From Symsagittifera roscoffensis (Eukaryota; Xenacoelomorpha; Acoela; Convolutidae), in the NCBI RefSeq assembly GCF_963678635.1, contig NC_087062.1, positions 86,961,845 to 87,025,844 of the forward strand: 64,000 nucleotides of DNA, in the 5' to 3' direction. Both the position numbers and the translations under genes were made by a program. Of the stretch, positions 57,601 through 63,579 are shown piece after piece; position 1 is the stretch's first letter, and each line of letters begins with the position of its first letter. Under the pieces are notes generated by a model, which ran no database searches, was not told the DNA's origin, and saw nothing but the letters and a program-made list of their open reading frames with translations.

Positions 57601-58562
57601 TGACTTAATTACGTTCTGGTAGGGGCTCTGTCGAAAAGAAAACGCCGGAATCCAAAAAAAAAGATATATTTTCATACAATTTCAACAGGATACGCTAGGA
57701 AATCAAAATATAGAATAAAACCCCTCGTATATCAAAATGTTTGATGAAACGAGCTTTTAACTGAAGAAGCACTTCTTTCAAACAAAAAGAGCACCTAAAT
57801 AGGTCTTGAGGACCTGAAAAAATAATGGAATCATCAAAAGAAATGGCAAGAAAAATATTGAAACATCCTAACCTTCTAGGCTTATTTGTTACAAAATCAA
57901 AAAATCAATAAAGAAAAGCCTGAGAATTTCAATTCTTCTGCTTTCCAAATGCGCTCGCTACCAACAAACTTCTGGTTCCAAAATGTAACTTCTGGTTCCT
58001 TCAGTAATTTTTTAACATTAAACTAAATTCGTCTCATTTTTCTCGCCACAATCACTTCTGAAATCGGACCTTGAGCCAAAAAAAAAACGAATTCAAGCAC
58101 AACTAGAAAACTTAAATTTTCCAAATGAGCTCAGTGCACACACAATATGCAAAACTTTTGAAAAATTTTGATGTATAATGAGCATTTGAAAGGTAAAACG
58201 GGCTCTGATCGAAGCCGAATTATATACATTACTGAAATATAAAAAAAATTCATTTCAACAATCTGTAACAGTCTTGAGAAAAAAAAAGATAAACAGATAG
58301 ATTTTTGTTACACATCGAAAACGTGTTACCTTGCTTTTGGAGGAGCCTCTTCGTTTTTCCTTCATTAAAAAAGCAGACTAGACATCAGCGAAAAAATATA
58401 TAATGACTTAATTATATATAAGAATTTAAAACCCAAGATCTTACTGCTCTTTATTTGGACTATTCAAATAAAATTTAAACGGACTCAAATAAATAAATGA
58501 AGTTGGCAAACAGGTTTTGACTTACCATTTTCAATTCCCAGGGAGTTAGAATTCAGAACAAT
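30419..58562 (-). CDS. DNAI7: DNAI7/CASC1, axonemal dynein-associated protein
   Basis: Exons, 5' to 3' on the minus strand: 58562-58526 (ends in ATG), 58377-58330, 57013-56805, 53927-53854, 51358-51162, 50812-50672, 50283-50131, 49199-49096, 48494-48200, then duplicates 46404-46264, 45874-45719, 44791-44688, 44091-43797, then 38584-38476, 34677-34505, 33968-33795, 33294-33136, 30682-30419. All phases agree. Hallmarks: charged coiled coil, WDRYVRCDGTPDP, WANLAKNAK, FEIPRTMATSDISLRF, QDAYVNMPLQKWEMRP, LNIFPQTYSHE and QQMALVASGVSFTWSRL, each in the order known for CASC1. Known role: inner-arm dynein assembly or attachment in motile cilia. One exon set gives about 700 residues, near the family's length; both sets about 930. 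Odd: internal duplication, two in-frame stops (33815-33813, 30481-30479), missing start of the C-terminal domain. May be a damaged copy. Confidence 0.85.
32770..32835 (-). repeat. tRNA-derived element head
   Basis: Minus strand carries TGGCTTAGAGG, a perfect match to the A-box consensus TRGYNNARNNG, followed about 40 bp on by GGGTTTCGAGTCCC, close to the B box. The sequence then leads into repeat DNA, so this is a SINE-type promoter rather than a tRNA gene. Confidence 0.6.
33136..33294 (-). CDS. DNAI7: DNAI7 exon 13
   Basis: 53 codons, phase 0 both sides: DLESERFVYQQMALVASGV, SFTWSRLNAEEILTQDQIV. Matches the Y-QMAL-SS--F-WS--N segment of CASC1. Acceptor TTGTAATAG, donor GTAATT. Confidence 0.88.
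33795..33968 (-). CDS. DNAI7: DNAI7 exon 12, with in-frame TAG
   Basis: Acceptor GTTCTAG, donor GTAAAA, phase 0 both sides: DDKYRLNFHPEREQMVKEL, WIEPLELVDRLSSIGLNIF, PQTYSHE then TAG (33815-33813) then VSICEK. The exon aligns through the stop with known CASC1 (GLNIFP---SH-YV), where an aromatic residue is expected at the TAG. The alternative donor at 33817 puts the next exon out of frame. Confidence 0.8.
34505..34677 (-). CDS. DNAI7: DNAI7 exon 11 (C-terminal CASC1 domain)
   Basis: Acceptor CTGCTTTAG, donor GTAACA: QNLLSRKTSVFGAFCCF, QDAYVNMPLQKWEMRP, IITIKSTVAEIELEIK. Matches the Q-DA-NMP---WE-RP core of the CASC1 C-terminal domain. It begins in the middle of the domain known from other species. 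Confidence 0.88.
35998..36470. repeat. Interspersed element copy with clear tRNA-like head
   Basis: Begins CACAGAGATGAAGTTTCGCT. On the minus strand, TGGCACAGTTG (A box) and GGATCGAATC (B box) lie about 36175-36102, with a possible anticodon stem GGGGA/TCTCC between them. The body matches the other copies. Confidence 0.6.
37965..38440. repeat. Interspersed repeat body, copy next to DNAI7 exon 10
   Basis: Starts near GAAGATTGGAAAAGAGTAA and ends AAGAGTCTTCACTACGTTC just 35 bp downstream of exon 10 on the coding strand's 3' side. The intron between exons 10 and 11 is largely made of such copies. Confidence 0.55.
38476..38584 (-). CDS. DNAI7: DNAI7 exon 10 (acidic linker)
   Basis: Acceptor TATGTTGTAG, donor GTGAAA, 36 codons plus one base: PAPNEQDEAALNSEEVNQ, DENGKEKPEGANDDKDGK. 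Equivalent to the acidic low-complexity linker of CASC1. Its phase joins it directly to exon 11, leaving no place for the missing domain segment. Confidence 0.7.
39440..40000. repeat. Tandem repeat flanking the gap
   Basis: Left copy about 39440-39619 and right copy about 39820-39992 share order and wording across about 170 bp. Each ends in CAAAACCTACTGGATA or a close variant. Confidence 0.65.
39620..39819. other. Assembly gap (200 N)
   Basis: Exactly 200 N, a placeholder length. Both flanks carry copies of the same sequence (AATAAAATACGCC, CCTTGCGCCA, AAAACCTACTGGATA), so the gap lies in an unresolved tandem repeat. The real length is unknown. Confidence 0.95.
40190..40640. repeat. Degenerate repeat of AAGCAAGCAATTCAAG type
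   Basis: Short phrases such as TTCAAGTTATTTAATAGACC, GAGCAAGCAATTCAAG and CTATTCAAG recur in imperfect tandem order. No coding signal in this intron stretch. Confidence 0.5.
43558..43630 (-). repeat. tRNA-derived element head, DNAI7 duplication copy A
   Basis: Minus strand AGCCTGGAGGTAACTAATAT then CTGGTTCGAATCTGACC: A-box-like and B-box sequences 40 bp apart, with a TGCC/GGCA stem between. Its twin lies at 47960-48032. Confidence 0.55.
43797..44091 (-). CDS. DNAI7: DNAI7 exon 9, copy A (duplicate)
   Basis: Same 98-residue product as copy B, same splice sites. It ends in phase 0, which matches the next downstream exon at 38584. Confidence 0.85.
44150..44520. repeat. Interspersed repeat body (family with AAGAGTCTGAACTACGTTC)
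   Basis: Ordered phrases GGAAAAGAGTCAATAAACGC, TTTTATTTCGCTGGAAAATC, TTGTTGTTCGATAGTGGAGT and AATCATCGCGACCTA recur at 31550-32390, 35420-35890, 37965-38440, 48556-48920, 52805-53030 and 57235-57620, and as the CH-array spacer. No protein coding. The most frequent repeat of the window. Confidence 0.65.
44688..44791 (-). CDS. DNAI7: DNAI7 exon 8, copy A (duplicate)
   Basis: Same 34-residue product as copy B (WANLAKNA core), same donor and phase. Confidence 0.8.
45719..45874 (-). CDS. DNAI7: DNAI7 exon 7, copy A (duplicate, one extra codon)
   Basis: Identical to copy B except for one extra Leu codon (LIDELLFYKV versus LIDELFYKV) and a synonymous change near the end. Splice sites intact. Confidence 0.8.
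46035..46100 (-). repeat. tRNA-derived element head (also 50450-50512)
   Basis: Minus strand TGGTCTAGAGGTAACGACTA gives a perfect A box; the B box is eroded (GAGACCGGGCC). Copy B of the duplication carries the matching element at 50450-50512. Confidence 0.55.
46264..46404 (-). CDS. DNAI7: DNAI7 exon 6, copy A (duplicate)
   Basis: Same 47 residues as copy B, splice sites intact. Starting in phase 0, it could be joined directly to exon 9 copy B (ending LLGGS, phase 0), repeating the segment in frame. Confidence 0.8.
46753..46828 (-). pseudogene. DNAI7 exon 5, truncated by duplication breakpoint
   Basis: Holds the last 25 codons of exon 5 (LREKLANIANELIAYQHK, KEAQE) with its donor. The 5' part and acceptor are replaced by intron sequence (TCAACTCG joined to AAATTTTCG) at the duplication junction. 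Without an acceptor it should be skipped. Confidence 0.85.
47960..48032 (-). repeat. tRNA-derived element head, DNAI7 duplication copy B
   Basis: Same element as at 43558-43630 with one base change (ACGAATATG), brought by the 4.4-kb duplication. Confidence 0.55.
48200..48494 (-). CDS. DNAI7: DNAI7 exon 9, copy B
   Basis: 98 codons: IRSFMFEEEGVGFEIPRTMA, TSDISLRFVLTKYDHHSY, then a Pro/Glu-rich tail (PELPETEEPPQNTEVAEAPG) ending LLGGS. The GFE-P---ATSDI-LR---T-YDH core is highly conserved in CASC1. Donor GTGAGT, phase 0. Confidence 0.9.
49096..49199 (-). CDS. DNAI7: DNAI7 exon 8, copy B
   Basis: 34 codons plus two bases: KAVYMADKDSGNLQTV, NDEVTVTLWANLAKNA. Matches the DSGN...VTL-WANL-KN segment of CASC1. 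Donor GTGAGT, phase 2. Confidence 0.9.
50131..50283 (-). CDS. DNAI7: DNAI7 exon 7, copy B
   Basis: 51 codons, phase 0 to 0: LIDELFYKVRQASGANMV, QQIEQFHNTIIQLQALVSDY, DNATLTTLE. Corresponds to the conserved helical segment after the CDG-PDP motif. Acceptor CTGCTTCAG, donor GTGAGT. Confidence 0.88.
50672..50812 (-). CDS. DNAI7: DNAI7 exon 6, copy B
   Basis: 47 codons, phase 0 to 0: WDRYVRCDGTPDPTILGQIN, TYINLNTEEDTNIELKEAL. The W-x-x-Y-x-x-CDG-PDP and INTYINL motifs are diagnostic of CASC1/DNAI7. Confidence 0.9.
51162..51358 (-). CDS. DNAI7: DNAI7 exon 5, intact (coiled coil)
   Basis: Acceptor TGTGTGTAG, donor GTGTGT, 65 codons: EERLRLVEEEKERKRREKQ, LREKLANIANELIAYQHK and KEAQE. Continuous Glu/Arg/Lys heptads typical of the CASC1 N-terminal coiled coil. 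The right breakpoint of the 4.4-kb duplication falls inside this exon (about 51236). Confidence 0.85.
52420..52830. repeat. Interspersed element copy with shared 3' extension
   Basis: Matches 29640-30270, including the segment after the usual end (ATGGAAATCAGTAATCTCGT, CGAACTTCTTTGTT, AATGCTGTGTTGAGCTGAAA). The extension is therefore part of a longer element present at least twice. Confidence 0.55.
53854..53927 (-). CDS. DNAI7: DNAI7 exon 4 (start of charged coiled coil)
   Basis: Tandem acceptor TTTAGAG; the second AG keeps the frame with the RRKSS exon, while the first would give phase 0. Product AKSKSKAEKEKLKKEEEER then KAREE, as at the start of CASC1 proteins. Donor GTGAGT, phase 1. Confidence 0.75.
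54680..54770. repeat. AT-rich tandem duplication (about 37 bp x 2)
   Basis: GATAAATAGAATTTTTTTTA followed by ATTTCATTTTTTTT occurs twice in direct succession. Simple-sequence expansion in an intron. Confidence 0.6.
56110..56185 (-). repeat. tRNA-derived element head
   Basis: Minus strand ATAACGAATATGCCTGGGAC then TTGGATTCGAACATGACAGG, closely related to the heads at 43558 and 47960. Lies in the DNAI7 intron before the RRKSS exon. Confidence 0.5.
56805..57013 (-). CDS. DNAI7: DNAI7 exon 3 (RRKSS repeat region)
   Basis: Acceptor TATTTTAAG, donor GTGATA. It encodes about 69 residues dominated by KRRKSSS/RRKSSA/RRRSST repeats, for example SPRRKSSKGNGARRRSST and KRRKSSATPKRRKSSSSS. The frame would hit TGA one base after the donor GT. 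Splicing with phase 2 to the second AG of the next acceptor (TTTAGAG) restores the CASC1 frame. Known CASC1 N-termini are lysine-rich but short, so this is an expansion. It could be a phosphorylation-prone disordered tail. Confidence 0.55.
57235..57620. repeat. Interspersed repeat body, copy in DNAI7 5' intron
   Basis: Carries the same ordered phrases (AATAGATGGC...GCTCTTCGAATTTC, CTCGATAGTCGAGTTTGCC, AAATCATCACAACCTACT) as the family described at 44150-44520. Confidence 0.55.
58330..58377 (-). CDS. DNAI7: DNAI7 exon 2 (basic N-terminus)
   Basis: Acceptor GATGTCTAG, donor GTAACA, 16 codons: SAFLMKEKRRGSSKSK. Phase 0 on both sides matches its neighbours. The Lys/Arg/Ser composition continues in the next exon. 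Confidence 0.55.
58526..58562 (-). CDS. DNAI7: DNAI7 exon with start codon at its 3' edge
   Basis: Acceptor-like TGATTTTTCAG, donor GTAAGT. The last three bases are ATG, which continue in frame into the next exon (M then SAFLMKEKRRGSSKSK). An upstream in-frame TGA in the same exon marks the rest as 5' UTR. If this exon is not used, the internal Met at 58365-58363 is the alternative start. Confidence 0.5.
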
Positions 58563-58599
58563 CTGAAAAATCAGATATTCCAATAATAAATCGTATTCA

Positions 58600-59990
58600 A
58601 GCTTGCAAGTTTTACCGTAACACCTAAACATACTAGCGTGAGACTGGCACCAGTTAATCTCAAAAATTTACTCAAAGGCTAAGCTGAGCTCCACATTACT
58701 TGCGACACCACACAAACATAGCATCGCGAGCAAGCAGACAAAGATTGAAACGAAAGCCAATCAGTAGAAAAATCACACATGCAAAACATGTCCACCAAAA
58801 AAATCTCCCGCCATATTTAAATATTCAAGAACATTAACCGAGCGGCAGCTAAGCCGACAACTGTTTAATCAGTTTTCATGTTTGCGTATTTTTGGAGACA
58901 GGGGGCGTAAAAAATGTTTCACCTCAAAACACGCAAAATCATGTCACTATGCCAAAAAACATATGTCAAAACATATTAGACAGAATAAAGCATTCAAGAT
59001 GCAAAAGGGATAACCTGTTGAAGATGTCTTCTAGCAGATAATTTGTACAGATACCCTACAAACGAGAAGGTAGGCTTTCAATATTATTGGTCTTGTAGAT
59101 AAAAAAACTAACTTGTTTGAAAAAAGCATTTTGGTGCCAAAATTATTGTTACAGTAGTGAACAAAATCAAGCACAAATTCCGGTTTATACTCTCTAAAAT
59201 GCCAGTTTTCAATGTCTATTTTGGACATTTACTTCGCAATTCAGAAAAACTTTATATGGGACAGGAGCAAATGATCAGAGCTACCCTCTATGATGTTATC
59301 AAAATTTAATTTTTGACTTACCAATGAGATCCGGGTCTGAAAAATCCAGAATTCTTCATCTGCACTAAGTATTTATACCAATATCACAGCATGGCAAAAA
59401 AGGACGTTTTCTGAAATTTTACTGTGCCATCGAATTCGTACGGCTCGAACCTCTGGAAAACGCCCAAAATTTCATTTCAAAGCAAAGCCACGACTTTGAT
59501 GCTGAATACCAGCCCAATTGAATACAAAAAGCACATCCATATTTTAGATTCCTAGATTGTTGTATCACGAACTACATCTTATACAAAAAAAGTAATTTAC
59601 AAAAGGGGCCCTTCCGTTTAGTAACGGTCAGATCACAAGTTGGATAGGGCCATACCAGAGTAACAAAAATAAAAATATTGTGACATTCGACCAGAATGGC
59701 CAAAATGCAATTTGTGCAGACTTCGAATTTTTAGAGGTAAGCCTTCCGGATCTGTGGTTATTAAGGACTAAGAACGTTATTGGAACGATTAGCCAGACGG
59801 TGAGGGCTGGAATATTCTAGTATTTTTAAATTTCAAAAATTCGAATTATGACGTCATATTTCTGAGAAACGTCAGAAACGGCCATTTTGGCTAAAACGAG
59901 AAAGAAAGACAAGAACAACTTTATCTGCGATAGCGAACAGGACGAAAATCGAGATTGAAAACGACAACGAACTACAGAATAGCAGAGGAC
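58600..59990. other. Region upstream of DNAI7, no clear gene
   Basis: Contains one degenerate copy of the AAGCTGAGCTCC/CACTTGCGA interspersed repeat at about 58675-58760. Otherwise unique sequence, with GC rising after about 59600. Likely holds the DNAI7 promoter; no motif is convincing. Confidence 0.4.
59322..59336 (-). other. Possible 5' UTR microexon of DNAI7
   Basis: Minus-strand GATTTTTCAG then 15 bases (ACCCGGATCTCATTG) then GTAAGT: good acceptor and donor consensus about 800 bp upstream of the start exon. No coding content; splice-site evidence only. Confidence 0.25.
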
Positions 59991-60050
59991 GTTCCGAGTT
60001 GCAACTATTGTGCTGCTACAATAGTTGCAAGGCCGTTGCGAGCAACGGTG
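59990..60050. other. Two adjacent perfect stem-loops
   Basis: TTGCAACTATTGT (59999-60011) pairs with ACAATAGTTGCAA (60018-60030) around a 6-base loop. Two bases later CCGTTGC (60033-60039) pairs with GCAACGG (60042-60048) around two bases. Both are perfect. Confidence 0.8.
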
Positions 60051-60059
60051 AAGGGTAAG

Positions 60060-62810
60060 AAACCAGCCTTCCGGATTAGGAAGAAATCAAGATTAACGAG
60101 CTTGATTCAGTGGATTCGTCAATCCGGAAGGGTAAAGGAACTGAAACTTTTATCCTGTTACATAAACTTTTAGCTTCCTGTCATGTCCTGACTTGAATTT
60201 AACTGATATTTGGATTAGTTTTGACAAGGATGAGGTGCTAGGAGTTGGGGGAAAGGGTTGATCCATCTTCGATGGAGATGATGATTTTTATCTACTGAAC
60301 AAAAACAATAGTAATATAATAAGTAGTAGCCCTGTTTTTAGGAGTGACCTCGTGGTCTGGAGATACTGAGACCCAGCCATGAGCTCACTATTTGCATGTA
60401 ATTAAGTTAATTTGAGCGTTCTGGTCAAAGCCGGAGAACAGTAACGTTTTTGTCGACCCGATGTTAGAAAGACAACCGAAAGTACTGGCTTGGTAGAGAC
60501 GGTGAAAAGCATGCAAAGCTCTGTTTAGACGTTAGCCAGTCGTCTTAAGGCTTAGTTTTGTTTTCCGTCGATATATATCTTCCGGGCGAATGTTACATAC
60601 ATGTTTTTATGGCGCTCCTGGGTGTTATTCTTTTTTAACATCATGACCGGCAGAACAGTTAACAGGCACTCCGCGCCGAGCGGATGCTCACATTAACGCC
60701 CTTAATAGGCCTAAACCGCCGGGGCGGAAGGGTAGTTCGGAACGCGGAAGCCTTCCGGATTACCGTGAATAGTTTTTTTAACCTAGTTAAGACCGAAAAT
60801 TCACGAACCAGGAAGGGTGGGGGGAATCGCGAACCCCTCATCCCCTGAAAGGTTTGTGACCAAAAACACTTAAAGATATAAGTAAAACCAAACAAAAAGT
60901 AGTATAGTACCCAAGAAAAACAAAAAACATAAAAAAATAACCGAAAAAAACCAAAAACAGTAAAAAAGTAAAAAATCAGTAGAAATCATCCCCCCAGACA
61001 AGATGTGATCCAACCCCCCGTTTGTTGTTGATAGATATATTGTTGTTACAGGCATTTATATCAGTCAGGATCGTTACGATCAGTTTTGTAGCCCGTTTGT
61101 GAGGCTTGTACTGAAGGGTTATTTGAGCATTTAAGCACGTTAATGATAAATTGCGCTCAATCCGGAGGGGTCAGCTGATTTGCGCTCAATTCGGAAGGGT
61201 CTTGGGAGAAGACTGATCCGGCAAGCAGTACAAGGAGCAACAAGAAGAGGCTCAACGACGACAACAATCGACTGTTGGGTATCGTTAACAAGTTTTGTAG
61301 CCCTTTTGGTACAAAAATTAAGATAGTAATCTGTGGGGGGCTCGACAGTGCTGCACTGTAGTGACCCTTCACCGAACTGCGAATATCCGAGTTAAGCACC
61401 TTAATTCGGATATTAACGAAACCCGGAGGGGTATAGTATTACTAATATTATTACTTATATAGCCTATAATAATAGTCTTATATCGTTTTTCAGTGAAAAA
61501 CAACGAAAACAGACCGGTTTTTAGGGTCAAAATAGCGATATTTTGATCCCCCCACAAGTCGCGATTTTTGAGATATCGATATTTTTTCAAACGGAAAAAA
61601 GCGCTAAGTTAGTGTGTTACATTGTAACTGCACTACCACAATAGATAGAACCGGTTAAGTTTAGTTCGGAAGTGGTTGGAACTATTTTGGAACCAAGAAC
61701 CGAATTTTCGTGATTTTTGAGAAAACGAAACACTATAAATTTAGAAAATTTTTTGAAATTTTTGAGTTACAACAGTAAAAAGAGTAGTTAGGACAAAGTC
61801 CACTAGTGAATCTACAAGTTTGAAAACCCGCTACCCGAAAGCCTTCCGGGTTGCAGAGAAATTGGACATAACGTGTTTGATTTGGTGGATTCATCAATCC
61901 GGAGGGGTCCAGGTAGCATAGTTTTTCGCAAATTTTTTCTACAAAAGCGTTTTAGATCGGGTCTTTTGCATTGAACTAGAAGAGTATAGGTCTTCTGAGC
62001 TCGGATCAATAATTTTCAGGTCGAAAGGACCAGATTTGCGGAAAAAGTTAGGTGGAACCTATAAATGAGAAATTTTTTGAGTTTGCAAGAAAGACGTTTT
62101 GGCTAATAACTTTTCGACAACTGGACAGATCCGGTTAATCTTAGTACCATTAGATCAGAAATTAGCTGAACTTACTAGTAGGAAAGAGAATTACTCGAAA
62201 AAGCGAGCGAGAAAATTTTTGGAGATTGTTTTTAGCAAATTACACAAATCCGGAGGGGTACACCCTTCACGTTTTACAAATTTTTCTGAAAAACCCTTAG
62301 ACCCCTACCAAAAGGGAATAGCGGTTGAATAAAGTAACTGTAGGCCGTTCTAGACGAAAAGGGACGGCTAAAGGTACAACAAAAGCTTAATCGAGCCAAA
62401 GTTAGGCCGGCGATAAGACCCTTCACCGTTAGTGTGAATTGTCAAATAAGAGGCTTAACTTCAATCCGGAAGGGTCTAGGAAGGTAGTACATACCCTTCC
62501 CAGTTAATTGAAAGAGCATAATTGCATCGGAGAACGTATCCGGCGTATCCGGAGGGGTATAGGTTAAAAAAAGGAAATCTCCGAAAAGCCACTTTTACAA
62601 AACCGGAGGGCTCCCAATCCGGAGGGGTCAAAGATTTTTCAAGTTAGGAGGGGTCCGAATCCGGAGGGGTCTTATAGTTGCTAATTCGGAGGGGTCCAAA
62701 TCCGGAGGGGTCTTGTATCAACCAACTCAGAGGGGTCCAAATCCGGAGGGGTCTAGATTCTATTAATCCGGAAGGGTCCTATTTGTGCCAATCCGGAGGG
62801 GTATTATTTT
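60060..62810. repeat. Series of stem-loops with TCCGGAGGGGT arms
   Basis: Repeated units of about 60-75 bp have a left arm CCTTCC and a right arm GGAAGG or GGAGGGGT. Examples: CCTTCCGGATT (60067) with AATCCGGAAGG (60121); CCTTCCGGGTT (61842) with AATCCGGAGGG (61896); AGACCCTTC (62416) with GAAGGGTCT (62469); ATACCCTTCC (62491) with GGAGGGGTAT (62551); an inner stem AATATCCGA (61382) with TCGGATATT (61406). The inner sequences differ. Arm mismatches are mostly G-U compatible. Purpose unknown: it could be RNA structure of a mobile element, or a mobile hairpin repeat. Confidence 0.75.
62600..62805. repeat. Cluster of ten AATCCGGAGGGGTC motifs
   Basis: Copies or close variants begin near 62601, 62616, 62645, 62659, 62683, 62699, 62728, 62740, 62765 and 62790. 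Eight of them form four close doublets (first copy degenerate, second nearly perfect); the last two stand singly. Confidence 0.85.
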
Positions 62811-63244
62811 ATTAAGGACTTAGGTAGACGAAAGAAAGACTAAAAAGTGAGAGGTATTAGGTTATTAACACACAGACTAGGTATCAGTGACTGCACTGGT
62901 AACTTGCCTTTCAATAAGAACCAGACTAAAACAAAACAGGTCCGAACTCGGATATTCGCGACACTAAGTCTAAATTAAAAAGAGCGTGATTCATTGGTGT
63001 GGATTGAAACATAATACGTTTTTGGGAAAAGTGACTGCCCTGAGGATTTTAGTAGGTCTAGCTCGGGCAGTCCGAAGGCAGATAGGTAACACAGTACTCG
63101 GTGGGTGCAATAGACGCCCACTTGAGAAAATTACTGCCTTCAAAGTTTTGTCTGTTTGGTGCGGCACCGAGCAGGGAAAGCTTTTTCTTTAAAAGACAGG
63201 TTCAACTATTGTACTGCGACCGACTAAGAGTACAAGACACATAC

Positions 63245-63262
63245 GTTTTTTTATATATACAT
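63245..63262 (+). promoter_or_regulatory. Possible TATA element upstream of terminal ORF
   Basis: TTTTTTTATATATACATT lies about 325 bp before the ORF start, in a locally AT-rich patch within GC-richer sequence. Weak evidence, since AT-rich strings are common in this window. Confidence 0.2.
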
Positions 63263-63579
63263 TCATATTGTGTCAAAATAAATTATTTGTTTTTGATTTT
63301 AAATCAACGTAAACTGTGCTTGATTGGGTAGTGAGTACACTATCTTTTAAATTGACTGATAACATCATATTGTGCTAATTTCAAAATCTTTGGACCGATA
63401 ATCGGTTAGTGTGAATAAATTTTATACAAACTGTACTCTGACGACATACAGGGATTCGTGGTCGCTATTTAATAGAATCTGGTGAAATTTATTGTGTTGT
63501 GTCATTATTATTGTTAATAAAACTATAAGGTCTCTAGCAATTGAGTCAAGAGTAGGCATTGGAAAATGACAACCAGAGA

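Noticed and set aside
63150-63180. TGGTGCGGCACCGAGCAGGG as a retroelement primer-binding site
   Set aside because: It precedes the possible TATA element instead of following it, no long terminal repeat is visible, and the match to any tRNA 3' end cannot be judged here.
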